A stretch of 64,000 bases of DNA from Uranotaenia lowii (GCF_029784155.1 NC_073693.1:330464592-330528591), one strand, 5' to 3'; positions 46,616 to 58,954 are shown, counted from the stretch's first letter. Numbers and translations are program-made. The notes: generated from the sequence alone by a model not told the origin.

Positions 46616-46690
46616 CGCTCACTAGTGGTCAAGTGGTTAGCCTCCTTGACTTTCATGATAGAGGGCGTGGGATCAAAACTCGACTGTTTG
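46616..46690 (+). repeat. tRNA-derived SINE-like head
   Basis: A-box-like TGGTCAAGTGG (46626-46636) and B-box-like GGGATCAAAACTCG (about 46669-46682) are spaced as in a tRNA, with an arm-like TTGACTTTCATGATAGAGG between. Too degenerate for a functional tRNA; similar to 29820-29900. Confidence 0.45.
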
Positions 46691-46731
46691 ATAGCAACAT
46701 AAGCATGATATGTTATGTTCTATTAGACTGA

Positions 46732-46945
46732 GTCGATTTGGGGTAATATTTGAATTTATCAAACCCTGGGGTCTAAAAAGATTCGTTTTAGTTCAAAACT
46801 CATCCATGAATTTTTGCAGAGTTTTTAAGTAGCGTTCACATGAGTAAATTTAAACTTTTAAGTTTGTATGGGAAAATTGAATATTTTGTACTGAAAAATC
46901 AACATAATTTTTGTTCCTTCTGTGGAACCAATAGCCTGCCAGTAG
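46732..46945 (+). repeat. Diverged half copy of the 10718-11528 hairpin repeat
   Basis: Follows the left arm from ATTAGACTGAGTCGATTTGG through ATTGAATATTTTGTACTG to TGTGGAACCAATAGCC. The right arm is absent. Confidence 0.75.
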
Positions 46946-47087
46946 TTTTTAAGCCTAGACATCTAAAAAATAAATAATAAATAATGAACATTAATTTATT
47001 TTAAAAATATTTGTGGCAGTGCACAATACAAGTGAGTTAGATTATGGTCAAGAAAATTTTCTACGGCATGAAATTTCTATACACCAC

Positions 47088-47275
47088 GACTTTTCCCCGG
47101 AAAATCCCGTCTATGGAATAATTTTCCCGGTTTTTATTCGAGATTCCATGTTTTTTCCCCGGTTCCATTTTCAATTCCCGGAATTTTCCCGGTTTTCTCG
47201 GTTCGCTGGCCAATAAGTTCAATTTTTGATTTCCCGCATTTTTCCCGCATGATCTCACAAAATTCCCGATTCTCA
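47088..47275 (+). repeat. TTCCCGG-rich interspersed repeat, fragment 1
   Basis: Dense with CCCGG, TTTTCCCGG and TTTCCCGCATTTTTCCCGC words. A related fragment at 48950-49066 has the same orientation and ends CGAATGAGTGGCTACCCTG. Confidence 0.55.
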
Positions 47276-47879
47276 AAAAAAAAATATTCTCTAAAGCTCG
47301 ACTTTGTGGTTTTCTATCTTTAATAAAGTTTTTTTTTATTATATTTTTTTTAAATAAACCTAAAAATCATAGCTTACATATAAGAAGATTTCAATTTTTT
47401 AGAAACTTCACTGTGACCGGCCCTGATTTTACGCGCTTTCATATCTCGCTTTAAAGAAAACCAATTTTCAGATTCAGATAGTACGCAAAATTTAGAACTA
47501 AACACAAATGATGCCGGCTTGGGCAATTTATGAGAATTTGTGTATTTAAGCGTAATGAATAATTTACAATCTGAAACAGATTGTTTTCTAAAGAATATAA
47601 TAAAAGAAAGCGGAAAAAATTTGTTCTATCATTAGTTTTGGTTTATTGCAGTAAAACTAACTCTAATAAACGACACTTTTCGTACAAACGAATCTGAACA
47701 ACCACAAATAAGTAAATTCAAGTCACAAAGAAGTTAATTTTTGAATCTAATGTGCAATCATGAGTTTTATTTATTTTGGAAATCTTTGGATGATGATCAT
47801 GAGCAATCATAAGTTTTATTTATTTCGAAAATCTTTGAATGAAAATATTTTATAAACTTTTTAAAACCCACGAGTATGC

Positions 47880-48310
47880 AACTTTACACAACGCGTATGA
47901 CGAACATCTTTCAGATTTTACCTTTTTTGTTCAGATTTAAGCGTTTCGGATTTTTTTAGCTTTTATTTCCAATGCTATAAAAAAGTTCAAAATTAAAAAA
48001 TGCTTAAAAACGATATTCACCAAAACTTTGCAATTAGATGTTGGTCATACGTTTTAACGTGAAGTGAAAAATCGTATTTTATTTTGATTTTTTTTTCTTG
48101 GTGTATCATTTCCAACTGTTTAAATTAATTTATAAGCGAAAATAAAACATCATGAAATGAAGGGATAAGCTCTCATCTCCAATGCTGTCAATGAAAAATA
48201 GGCTTAAATGTGATAAAAAAAAACATTAAAACGAGATTCACTGACAGTTAGCAAAAAGATGTTGGTAACACGTTTCATAAAGTAATCGTATAACGTAGCA
48301 TGCCTCTGTT
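47880..48310. repeat. Decayed copy of the foldback family at 33419-34580
   Basis: Shares GACGAACATCTTTCAGATTT, GATGTTGGTCATACG, AAACGAGATTCACTGA and ATGTTGGTAACACG phrases, in partly inverted order. The 48311-48949 stretch that follows holds an 84-codon frame of unknown meaning and no other feature. Confidence 0.55.
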
Positions 48311-48949
48311 TATAGAGTAATCGTGTCAAGTTTCATTTCCATACTCCTGTTTTATCCATACAACCACAATGATACCAATATTTTCAATTCCATCTCCTTA
48401 ATGTTTGATCTGAAAATATTTCTTGAATTTTCATTTTATACCGGAAGACAAATGGTCGAAATTCTAACAGACCGAACCAAACACCATCAGCATTTTTTGG
48501 AGAAACTTCAATTGAATGTACGAATCATTACTACAAGAGACAATATTTATGAATTTTATAAGAACCAGAATGAGTAGTTTTTAATCCAAGGAACTCATTT
48601 CCGTCAATCATATTTGCTTTTTGGATCTTGTAGATGAGATTCGTATTATGTTGTTTCAAAATTGTCTAATGGCGATGGCGCTCAGTTCGGTCTGGTCAAA
48701 CCCAAAAAATATTACCGTTAAAAAGTTCACTGTGAATACAAATTACATTAATTAGATGATAAGTCCCAAAATTCATAACTATGCTACGTATTTATTGAAA
48801 GTTTATTCATTTAAAATACATACTTCTTTTTTTGAATCGATTCATTATTAAAGATTCTGGACTGAAGTGTACAGTTTATATCATTGTATAATTTTTAAGA
48901 ACATAGTTTCACAATTTTTAGCTATCCCGAAGCATTGGATGCACTGAAA

Positions 48950-49066
48950 TTGACCCCGCTAAGTAAAAAATTCCCGATCTCTTGTAGGAATTCCCGACTC
49001 GTATTTTCCCGATGGATTTTAAATCCCGACTTTTTCCCGCATTTCCCGAATGAGTGGCTACCCTGC
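48950..49066 (+). repeat. TTCCCGG-rich interspersed repeat, fragment 2
   Basis: Words AATTCCCGACTCG, TTTTCCCGATGG and TTTTTCCCGCATTTCCCG; ends GAGTGGCTACCCTG. Partner of 47088-47275. Confidence 0.5.
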
Positions 49067-49164
49067 AATAGTGCTGATAATGCTCAAACAAAAATTAATT
49101 AACAGATTAATAACGACCCATTTCCAAAAGTTCAAACCGAAACTATTTCTAATGGCATTTTCAG

Positions 49165-49630
49165 GTGCAGCAACACTCCACATACCAGGCGGCGACGACA
49201 CAGCTCAAAGCCAGTCCCCTGAGACAGTTCAACCGAAAAGGTAATTTCGAAATGCAAATTTTTATAGACATACATATATTGAAAGAGAAACTTTGGCCAA
49301 TAATCTATCTCCACGGCAGCCAAGTTCAGCCGTTCCGAAAACTTTCGTTTGACACATTTTAGTTCCACACCAGCACCTTTTTTGCTTAGCGTGAAGGTTT
49401 GGAATCTTGCTCTCCATGCTCCAGCCAGAGGTATCCGGCAACCGTTCCAAAACGGCATCGGCCCAGAGCCCAGAGGAGATAGCGACGACAGTTTCTCCGA
49501 TTCCAGAGTCTGCCGTCTTTGGTCTCGAATGGTTTCCTACAACCTGTTGGCATCGGCCACAGATCTGCTGAAGAGGCATCTCACTTGCCGGAGAACTAGC
49601 TCTAGTACCTACTATGGAGTAGATAGATAG
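49165..49630 (+). CDS. Candidate last two exons of an unknown gene
   Basis: Two putative exons, 49165-49240 and 49363-49630, are bounded by CATTTTCAG, AAAAG/GTAATT and CACATTTTAG splice-like signals around a 122-nt intron. In one frame the phases join (AG plus T gives Ser) into about 113 codons ending at TAG 49628-49630. The product shows no known domain: PGGDDTAQSQSPETVQP, a Ser/Asp stretch (GDSDDSFSDSR) and a basic tail (LLKRHLTCRRTSSS). GC content is well above flanks. Against it: no start exon was found, and the opposite strand is also open over 49262-49633 (123 codons). No poly(A) signal stands out right after the stop. Confidence 0.3.
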
Positions 49631-49791
49631 CAAAAGGGGGGAAAAAACAAACCATCAAGTTTTCACTCTTGATCGAGCCCCGACGGGATCAAAACCCGGT
49701 CGGCCTCGATTCCTGTTCGCTTTTTTCTTTAGTTTTTCCCCTTGCTTCGTCGTTATTCATTCATTTTTTTAGTGTATGAGAGCTCAACGGC

Positions 49792-49825
49792 TATAAATAC
49801 GAGACTTATCGACACAAGGGCTTTG
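49792..49825 (+). promoter_or_regulatory. TATA-box promoter running into the gap
   Basis: TATAAATA at 49792-49799 follows a balanced-composition segment, with likely initiation near 49820-49825. A GTCAGTCAGTCAG run lies at about 49907-49920. The first ATG (49933) gives only a short frame, so any gene would have its coding start beyond 50000 or after a splice. Confidence 0.35.
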
Positions 49826-50000
49826 AAAGGAGAAGCGCCGTCACCGCCTAGGAAATTCAGGTTTTCCGCTTTTGGAGACTTGGGCCAGACCAAGTTGCCT
49901 CTAAGAAGTCAGTCAGTCAGCTAGTCAGCCAGTATGGGTGGGATGATAGGGGACTTAACTCTCTGGGCAGCTGCAGACCCATAATAAAAATCTAGTTTAG

Positions 50001-50500
50001 NNNNNNNNNNNNNNNNNNNNNNNNNNNNNNNNNNNNNNNNNNNNNNNNNNNNNNNNNNNNNNNNNNNNNNNNNNNNNNNNNNNNNNNNNNNNNNNNNNNN
50101 NNNNNNNNNNNNNNNNNNNNNNNNNNNNNNNNNNNNNNNNNNNNNNNNNNNNNNNNNNNNNNNNNNNNNNNNNNNNNNNNNNNNNNNNNNNNNNNNNNNN
50201 NNNNNNNNNNNNNNNNNNNNNNNNNNNNNNNNNNNNNNNNNNNNNNNNNNNNNNNNNNNNNNNNNNNNNNNNNNNNNNNNNNNNNNNNNNNNNNNNNNNN
50301 NNNNNNNNNNNNNNNNNNNNNNNNNNNNNNNNNNNNNNNNNNNNNNNNNNNNNNNNNNNNNNNNNNNNNNNNNNNNNNNNNNNNNNNNNNNNNNNNNNNN
50401 NNNNNNNNNNNNNNNNNNNNNNNNNNNNNNNNNNNNNNNNNNNNNNNNNNNNNNNNNNNNNNNNNNNNNNNNNNNNNNNNNNNNNNNNNNNNNNNNNNNN
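50001..50500. other. Assembly gap of exactly 500 N
   Basis: A fixed-size scaffolding gap. The right side begins directly in T-rich sequence, so the true missing length is unknown. Confidence 0.98.
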
Positions 50501-51349
50501 TCTTTTTTTTTATTTTTTTTGAATTTTTTTATTTTTTTTTCCTATTTTTATTTTTTTCCTTTTTTTATATTTTTCTATTTTTAATTTTTTTTACGTTACT
50601 TTTCATTTTTTTTTTGCGCTTTTCTTTGTGTTTTTTTTCCTTTTGTTATTTTTTCTTTTTGTTATTTTTCTATTTTTTTTTGCTTTTTTTATTATTAAAT
50701 GTTTTTTAAAAACTTTTTTTTTTATTTTTGTTATATTTTTAAATTTTCTTTATTTTTATAATTTTTCAAATTTGTTTTTTTATTTTTTTTATTTATTAAT
50801 TTTTAGTTGTTATTTATTTTATTTTATTTTTTTTCCCTTTTTTTAAATTTTTTTTTTATTTTTTTATTTTTTTTTCCTTTTTTCATTTTGTTCCTTTTTT
50901 TATTTTTTTCCATTTTTTTATTTTTTTTCCATTTTTTATTTTTTTGTCCATTTTTTATTTTTTTCCATTTTTTATTTTTTTTCCATTTTTTATTTTTTTC
51001 CATTTTTTATTTTTTTTTTCCATTTTTTTATTTTTTTCCTTTTTTTATTTTTTTTCCCTTTTGTTATTTTTTTTCCTTTTTCATTGTTTTTCCTTTTTTC
51101 TTTTATTTTTTTTTATATTTTTTATTTTATTTTATTTATTTTCCTTTTTTATATTTTTTCTTCCTTTTATATTTTTTTTTCTTCCGTTTCTATATTTCTC
51201 TCCTTTTTTATATTTTTTCTTCCTTTTTATATTTTTTTCTTCCTTTTTTTTATTTGTTCTACCTTTTTTATATTTTTTCTTCCTTTTTTATATTTTTTCT
51301 TCCTTTTTTTATGTTTTTTTCTTCCTTTTTTATATTTTTTTCTTCCATT
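50501..51349 (+). repeat. T-rich tract 4
   Basis: T-rich, with repeated TTTTTTATTTTTTTCC words, then TTTTTTATATTTTTTCTTCC from about 51110. The same word continues at 52087, showing that one tract was split by the insertion between. Confidence 0.9.
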
Positions 51350-52086
51350 TCGGTATCGAATTTTGAAAATGGCGAAAGCGCCAAGACCTTTGTTTTGAGA
51401 AAACGCATTCCAAGTTTCAGAAAATAAAATCAATTTCCTATTTAGCTGCGTACAATCATTTTCCTAAATAAGTCGCTAAAACGCTTTCAAATTGATTTAA
51501 TTTTATCACCCGATCGATCAATATAGCTTTTCCGTACTAATTACTTCAAAAAATTAATAAATATAACTGTGGGCCCTTTTACCACAGACTGGTGCTCTCA
51601 TTTTGTTCATTCGCCAAATTGGAGTGCCCTTTTGAATTTCAGAATGACTGTTCGCCTTTTGGATCACTCATTAAAGAAGCAATATTCAAGAAAATTTCGG
51701 CTTGAAAGCGGGTCCAAATGATCACATTAACACATTAGCACATTCAACGATCTTATAAATGCTGATTTGTGCTTCTCCTCGTCCTGGGAAAACAAATTTC
51801 AAAAACTTCAATGCCCTTTTTCCATCTCGAAATAACTATTGGCCCTTTTGTTCGCGACGAAATTTTGAGGGGAAATGGGCGAATGAACTGTGGGATTACA
51901 CACTCATAAAAAAAGCTATTCGCCTTATTTAAAAAATTAAATTTAACTTCACTAAAATAAGAAAAATTAAAAGGAGATAATATTTTCGGATGTAAAATGA
52001 AGAGTTTAACGCATTTATGTGATTATATGGATTTGTTTACAGTTGGATTGTTTACAGCATTCGCCGTATTCAAAATTCGATACCGA
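51350..52086. mobile_element. TIR element (737 bp) inserted in the T-tract
   Basis: Left TIR 51350-51379 (TCGGTATCGAATTTTGAAAA onwards) is inverted at 52057-52086 with three mismatches in 30. Both flanks are the same CTTCC/T-rich repeat. Internal words such as TTCGCC and GCCCTTTT recur. No coding capacity. Confidence 0.75.
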
Positions 52087-52620
52087 TTTTTTTATATTTA
52101 GCCTTCTTTTTTAAATGTTTCTTCTTCCTTTTATATATTTTTTTCTTCCTTTTTTACATTTTTTTCTTTTTTTTATACTTTTTTCTCCCGTTTTTTATAT
52201 TTTATCTTCCTTTTTAAAATTTTTTTCTTCCTTTTTTATATTTATTTTTCTTCATTTTTTATCTTTATTTTTTTCTCCCTTTTTTATATTTTTTCCTCCC
52301 TTTTTTATATTTTTTTCTTTCTTTTTTATATTTTTTCTTCTTTTTTAATTTTTTCCTTTATTATGTTTTTTTTTATGTTTTCCCTTTCTTTCTTTTTTTC
52401 GTTTATTTATATTTTTTCTTTTTATTGTTTTTCTTTTTATATTTTTTTTTCTTTTTTCCATTCAATGGATTTTTTTCCAATTTTTTTTTATTTTAATTCA
52501 TTTTTTTGGGTATTTATTCAAATTTAAATTATGTTTTTTTTTTCTATTTTGGACGTTATTTGATTTGTATATATTTTTTATTGGAGTTATAATTATTTTC
52601 TTTTCTTTTTTCATTTTTTT
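52087..52620 (+). repeat. T-rich tract 5
   Basis: Continuation of tract 4 with TTTTTTATATTTTTTCTTCC-like units to about 52350, then irregular T-rich DNA. The following 52621-52910 has no feature. Confidence 0.8.
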
Positions 52621-53220
52621 ATTGTGCCCTAAATTTTCTAATTCCTTACTAAAACACCAGAAAACCATAGAAAAACAAGCTTTTTTTGTTGGACTGCAGT
52701 GTTTCAGCTCTTTTGGCTCCAATACCGCTTACCAATTAACGCTGGACAAAATTTGGGCGTGTATTCATCATTCTTCTTCCTCAAAAATGCCTTTGCTCAT
52801 TTTTATACTGTTGTTAATTTTTTAGTTTTGTATATCCGTCTTTTATTTTATAAATTCCATTTTAAATATTCTTGCTCAAAGAATAACTTTACGCCAATAA
52901 AATTAGAATTCCCCCAAAATAATTAAGAAATTATTTTTACGGGATTTTTCACATAAACTAACATTTGGTTGCATCATATCGATTCTACGTGAATCCTGTA
53001 GTAACCACAGTGTTTCAAGTGAGCTATCGTAGTAACTACTTTACTTCAACATAATTGCCGCATGAATTTTACGTAAAATCTAGTGGATACTTTAAATCGG
53101 TTTCGAGTATTTTATTTCTCAAATGCTTATAAGAAAAGGTCATGCTGCTGACTTTGTTCGTTTTGGGAAAAAGCAGTTGAGAAAGTTGTGTTTAGTTTTC
53201 GCTAGTATTACACCGAAAAC

Positions 53221-53643
53221 CGCTACTTCTGCCAGCTGTCTCAGGATTATTTATAAGGTGAGTTGACACAATATTCGGGATTCGTGGCCAAATAGATTTA
53301 CCGTTGACTTGGACATATTGAAATTGGAATTTCTAACCAACGAAATTATTTTATTTTTTCAGACCATGAAACATCCCTTTGCGGAAGGTTGGCGTTAGGT
53401 TTGTGGACTTCCTGAAGGATCAAGTAAATCCGAGTGCCTTCCAGGAATTATAAGAAAACGAATCCTCGACTGATCCGGTATTACTATTCAGAAAATTCAT
53501 TTTTATTGATTCAACTTTTTATTTTATTTCTACAGGATAACACAATCGAACCAGGAACGGAATGCGGATTGTTGCTGCTTTTTTGTGATTAAGTGTTGGT
53601 GTAAAATTCGGTTTGTGTTGTGCGAAATGAAATTTTGAATAAA
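53221..53643 (+). other. Spliced-transcript-like segment inside the TIR element
   Basis: Three exon-like blocks: to 53257 (donor GTGAGT), 53363-53477 (acceptor TTATTTTTTCAG, donor GTATTA) and from 53536 (acceptor TTTCTACAG), followed by AATAAA at 53638-53643. Frames are interrupted, so it is either a noncoding transcript or a captured, decayed gene fragment. Confidence 0.35.
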
Positions 53644-53677
53644 GTTCATTTTAAAGAAACTTTTTGTTTTTTTATAT

Positions 53678-56352
53678 GGGGATTTTTTTTTTATTATCTG
53701 ACGGGTTTGCGCCGGGGGTCTTCAGATTTTCCCCAAAATTGAAAATTTGATTCATTTTTGCGACTTAAAAACACATGTATTTTTTCAGGTTTCTAACATT
53801 TTTATTTTTTGAGTTAGCTTCGATTAGATTTTTTTGTAAATAAAAAATAACCATTTTTCAAAGCTACATAACTCTGTTGTTTCTCAACGGAAATTATAAA
53901 ATAGTACATCAAAATGCATTGAAATTTTATCAGCTTTTCAAATAGAATAGTTGAAAAAAATTAAATAATGACCTTCATCATGAAAAGTTGTAATTAAACT
54001 TTAAATGGCGTCTAAAAGTACCGTCTGCACCACCGAATATTTTGCAAAAAATACCATTGTATAGCTCGATTTATGATGCAACTTTCATCTGAAGACACCA
54101 AAGTGGGCCATTCACACCTTGAAGAGTTATGAAAGAAATAATGACAATAAATCTCTTTTTTTGCATCGAAAACAAACAATGGTCGAACAACTGCACTCAC
54201 ATATGGAGATAGCAAGCACTTCTAACAACATGGAAACAAAAGAACTTATCAAAGAAGGTAAAAAACACTATTTTTCGTCCTTTTAAGACTGCCCCTACTC
54301 GCATAACAGTCCCATATGAATTTTCGTCATTTTAGGTCAAAATAAGGCTTCATCATAAAAGACTAAAAAAGGGGTTTTGTTCTAGAAATTTCGAAAAAAA
54401 ATATCAACTCGTGGCTGTCCTATATGAAATATACCTGAATAACAGTCCCATATGTGAAATACTACGGATTTGGTTACTTTTCAATGTTTCTTTCGGCGAA
54501 ATAGTCTTTAGTTTATTGCTTTGAATCATTTAAACATTTTTTTAACTCACTTGATGTCGAATGATGCACACTAGTTTTCGAAGGAAGGTCTGACTTTCTT
54601 AGAAATGACTTCCTGAGCGAAAAACTATCGGATGCAATCAAATATCGTAAAAAGATTCAACTTACAATGTGGAATTCATGATATTTTTTTGCAAAAGTAT
54701 GTTTCTTTTTCTGACAATTGCATTTAGAAATTCAAAAATGATCAAATTTAAGTCTTAGAAAGTAGCTTGGAGAGAAAAATATATTTTGTATGGGACTGTT
54801 ATGCTAGTAGATTCGAAAAAGGTTCCAAATATGGTTCTTTAACAGTCCCATAATGAATAAAAATGGTGCTCTCGACCTTACCAATAACCCAATTTCGAAA
54901 ATTTCAGGTCTAACGATTTATTATGACAACCTAGAATCGATTTTCGTTTATGCTGAAAGTGGTGGTCACAATTTGAAAATATATTAAAAAACAGAAAAAG
55001 CTGATTGTCTCGCTTGCTTAAATATTTTTGTAATGGGACTGTTATGAAAGTAGGGGCGGAAGATTGTTGCAGCTTAACTGACTTCATGTTATATCCAAAA
55101 ATCTAATAACGTATTCGTTTATACCCAACTTTGCACCAGGTCACAACACGTTATGCACATTTTACTGTCATTTTTAAAAGTTTATGCGCTAAGTTTTGCA
55201 TCCGTAATTCCCCAGATTTGATTTAAAATGGACGGTGGAACACTGAAGATTCGTTTGTAAGCGATCGAGGTAGCAAAATACTGACGACGAATTAAGTTCG
55301 TTCTAGTATGGTAAACCTCAAAACTGGGCGAATGTAGAAAACGAATACGGTAAAAGTATCATATTTTCATCATTTTAAAGCCTGGGCTGGCCATACTGAG
55401 CTCTTTGATTATTTCTACTACATTTGTGCCACTTTCTCATACTTTTTTGATCAATGGGAAGGATTTTGGTGTCCAGTGCTTAGCTCCCGATATAAAAACT
55501 ATGTAAAGCATGTCTATATTTCATTTTTTTAAATTACGTTTTTGTGATCCCAAACACAGGGACTGAACCTTCTACTATTGGCATTGATTATGCTTCACAA
55601 TGATCTTTGATCGAAAAATTAATAAGTTGTATAGTATATGACTAGGTTGTAAAAGCAACATTCCCATTATTAGTTATATCACATAAATAATACGATACTC
55701 AGAATTTTGGTTAAAATTTAAAGTCAGTTTTACTGCAAACACTCTACAAAGCACGAAAAAGTAGTGTTTTTTACCTGCTTTGGTAAGTTCTTTTGTTTCC
55801 ATGTTGTTAGAAGTGCTTGCTATCTGCATATGTGAGTGCAGTTGTTCGACCATTGTTTGTTTTCGATGCAAAAAAAGAGATTTATTGTCATTATTTCTTT
55901 CATAACTCTTCAAGGTGTGAATGGCCCACTTTGGTGTCTTCAGATGAAAGTTGCATCATAAATTGAGCTATACAATGGTATTTTTTGCAAAATATTCGGT
56001 GGTGCAGACGGTACTTTTAGACGCCATTTAAAGTTTAATTACAACTTTTCATGTTGAAGGTCATTATTTAATTTTTTTCAACTATTCTATTTGAAAAGCT
56101 GATAAAATTTCAATGCATTTTGATGTACTATTTTATAATTTTCGTTGAGAAACAACAGAGTTATGTAGCTTTGAAAAATAGTTATTTTTTATTTACAAAA
56201 AAATCTAACCGAAGCTAACCCAAAAAATAAAAATGTTAGAAACCTGAAAAAATACATGTGTTTTTAAGTCGCAAAAATGAATCAAATTTTCAATTTTGGG
56301 GAAAATCTGAAGACCCCCGGCGCAAATTGTCAGATAATAAAAAAAAATCCCC
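53678..56352 (-). mobile_element. Long-TIR element, copy B (2675 bp)
   Basis: Same family as 38998-41661 in inverted orientation, with ends GGGGATTTTTTTTTATTATC and a clean 4-bp flanking duplication ATAT (53674-53677, 56353-56356). Arms are about 600 bp (to about 54285 and from about 55750). The interior again holds the ACAGTCCCATA phrases (near 54306, 54445, 54840, 55034). The arm frame with NNDNKSLFLHRKQTMVEQL is preserved at 55674-55913. Confidence 0.85.
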
Positions 56353-56896
56353 ATATGCAAAAGCAACGAGCGAATCAATCTTAATTACATTTCAATACTA
56401 AACGAATTTCACGAATCTTTCATTATCACATCATGTCAAACTCACTAAAAATTCACGTAAATTGTATTTGATGTTCATTATGCACCGTTCTTATAGCAAC
56501 TCGTTTACATGTTCATGGCGTAGCATCTACGTGAAAATTGATTGGATAAAAACTATGTAGTTTTTCACGTAGCCGCTACGTGCAGATTATTTTGGGTGTA
56601 ACAATTATGAATAAATTAAACTACACTACGCGTCAAAAGAATATACGGACTTGCTGTCAAAAAGCCACTTCGCAAGGAATTCAACAAATTTCTAATTTTA
56701 GACTTCCGCTTGCTTTCATGAATTTAATTGAGACTTTTGTACTTTCACGGATAACACGCACCGAGCTAAATCAAAATTAGAATTCCGAATTAAAAATTTC
56801 AGAATAGTGTCAAAAGTGTGTAAAAAAAGTTCAATGAAACAAAAAACATATTTTTCTTCCCCCAATGTTGTTGTCATACAAATGAAACGGTAAGCT

Positions 56897-56946
56897 GCCA
56901 CGCGCCGATCATTATTACCCAATATCAATCATGATCGGCGCGTGGC
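56897..56946. promoter_or_regulatory. Perfect 16-bp inverted repeat upstream of reductase 2
   Basis: Arms 56897-56912 and 56931-56946 and the 18-nt loop are identical to 497-546, while nearby flanking bases differ between copies. Confidence 0.6.
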
Positions 56947-57226
56947 ATCTTCGTTTGTTCTAGAACCGCATCGGGCATTATAATAAAAACCAGTCTTTCA
57001 AAGTAATTGCCTTTTTATAATATCTTTTCCAACGGTAGTTATTAACAGTAACAAATTAAGAAATGTTTTGATTGTGTAATCACTGAGAGTAAGGCTGACA
57101 AGTTTTAAAAAATAGCGGATTCCGGGAAATATCAATCTTGGTCATCAGGGACAAGACAGCAGATGCAAAACTTCTCATGACTCAAAGGATTACATATCCT
57201 ATAAATCGTAAGATAAAAAAAAATCA

Positions 57227-57268
57227 TATATAAGATGCAACTTTCGAGTTGAGATGCTATTCAGTGTC
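57227..57268 (+). promoter_or_regulatory. Core promoter of reductase 2
   Basis: TATATAAG at 57227 and initiator TCAGTG with A at 57263 keep the 36-nt spacing of copy 1 despite small indels a few bases upstream. Confidence 0.6.
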
Positions 57269-57305
57269 AATCGATCGTTGACGAGAGTTTTACTTGAAGT
57301 GCGAA

Positions 57306-58861
57306 ATGTCTGGCAATGGGCAACAGTCTCTTGGGGTTCTCGAGTTCTACCATAACTCAACGATCCTTATTGTTGGAGGGACCGGTTTCTTGGGGCAAAT
57401 TCTGCTGGAGAAAATTCTTCGCAGTTTGCAACCGAAGAAAGTGTATCTGCTGATTCGAGAAAAACGAGGTCAGACAGTTGATCAACGTATGGACGAACTG
57501 TTAAGTGGAAGGGTAAGTTCAATTTGTTTGAGTTGGTTGACGTTGGTTCTGAATCGATCGGTATTTTTTTAGCTGTTCAACAAAGTCCGATTAACATCGT
57601 TGAAGGAAAAACTTCGACCCTTGGAAGTGGACTTTACCAAGGATAATCTATCGTTAAGCGATGATCAGCGGGAAGAATTAGCCAATGAGGTCGATGTCGT
57701 CTTTTACCTGTTAGCGTCAGTGCACTTTAACCAAAGACTGGATCGAGCTTTGCAGATCAACCTCGAATACGCTAGGCGCGTATACAGTTTGTCTTTTCAA
57801 CACTTGAAGGCTGTAGTTCACGTATCTACAATGTATGCGAACAGCGATCAACGGATGATCGAAGAGAAAATTTATGGGGAAGAAATTTTTGGAGGGTACC
57901 AAAACTTGAAACGAATCCTCGATGAACTTACCCCTTCAGATATTAAACAGATAACGCCACACATCTTGAGAGGACTACCCAATACGTACACATTTAGCAA
58001 AAAGTGTGCCGAGTTAATGGTCCAGGAAGAGTTCGGGGATCTACCATTTGGAATCTTTCGACCACCGATAAGTAATTTGAACACACTTCGTAGCCTACCT
58101 TTAAAACCTTTTACTGATAAAAATCTTTTCCACAGTCAGTTCTAGCTATCAAGACCCTGTAGTTGGATGGACCAACAACTTGAATGGTTTCGGCGCATTC
58201 GTGTCCGGTATCTATACGGGTGAGCTACGAATACTTCCAATCGATGTGGAGAAGCGCCCCTTCATAGCACCGGTAGATTACTGTGCCAACGCAATGCTGT
58301 GCTGTGCGGTAGATCTGCATCGAAGACGCGATCAGTATTCGAGCTTTGTTCCAGTTTACAACTACGCCTTCGACAATCCGCAGTTAACTTGGGGACGATT
58401 CTTCAATTTCCTTATGGATGGATTACCGCCTGTTCAGAGATACGTCAAGTAAGTCTAAGCCAAACCAAACCAAATACGCTCTCGATAACCATCATACTCT
58501 CTTCAACAGTGGATATTTGTTGATGCGGAAAACCAAAAGCCCCAAAGCTAGTCAACTCTGCTATTCGATCCGGAGATTGGAGGGTCTAGTATCGGATGTA
58601 TTCGCAAGACTGCTAAGAGGTGATCAAACGAAGCACTGCCTTAAGGTTGCGGAACAGTCCATATGGTATGCGGAAAGTATGAAGTTCTTCAGTCTCAACG
58701 ACTGGCAGCTGCAGAATGACAACTTTTGCCGTGTTTTGGATGCTCTTGATTCTACCGAGAGACAAACGTTCGGCTGTGATCTGCGCCAGGTTGATTGGAA
58801 GGCCCACGTCACCAGTATAGCTCCCGGGGTGATTGAGTTCATGGAGAAAGGTGATAAATAA
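57306..58861 (+). CDS. Fatty acyl-CoA reductase, paralogue 2 (four exons)
   Basis: Second intact 456-aa reductase. Exons 57306-57512, 57573-58071, 58136-58448 and 58510-58861; introns of 60, 64 and 61 nt, all GT-AG, same phases as paralogue 1. The GGTGFLG cofactor loop (24-30), VSTMYA and YTFSK catalytic motif (208-212) are unchanged. Differences from paralogue 1 are about a dozen and mostly conservative, e.g. V12L, R-L to R-M near 61, E to G in the EKIY(E/G)EEIF segment, H to R in EK(H/R)PF, and H to Q in ND W(H/Q)LQ. None hits a known catalytic residue. With both reading frames and promoters preserved, both copies are probably expressed, raising dosage or dividing roles. Specific substrate cannot be read from the sequence. 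Confidence 0.93.
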
Positions 58862-58920
58862 GTTCTGTAATCTGAATTTTGAGATTAGAGTAGGTTTGGA
58901 ATATAAAATGAATTAATTCT

Positions 58921-58954
58921 AATAAAAACATTTAATTGAAAATTTACAAATAAA
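58921..58954 (+). terminator. Poly(A) signals of reductase 2
   Basis: AATAAA at 58921-58926 and 58949-58954, 60 and 88 nt after the stop, equivalent to those of copy 1. Confidence 0.55.

Larger units (their letters stand above)
52911..56600. mobile_element. TIR element carrying gene-like exons and a nested element
   Basis: Left end CCCCCAAAATAATTAAG is inverted at the right end (ATTATTTTGGGTGTA, 56587-56600). Subterminal TACGTGAA/TTCACGTA words occur near both ends (about 53000-53080 and 56445-56580). Without the insertion at 53678-56352 it is about 1 kb. Confidence 0.55.

Noticed and set aside
48323..48577. 84-codon plus frame with TGRQMVEILTDRTKHHQHF
   Set aside because: Looks somewhat protein-like, but has no recognised domain, exon signals or second copy.
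49262..49633. 123-codon minus-strand frame
   Set aside because: Antisense to the candidate exons, no splice, promoter or domain evidence; kept only as a counter-argument.
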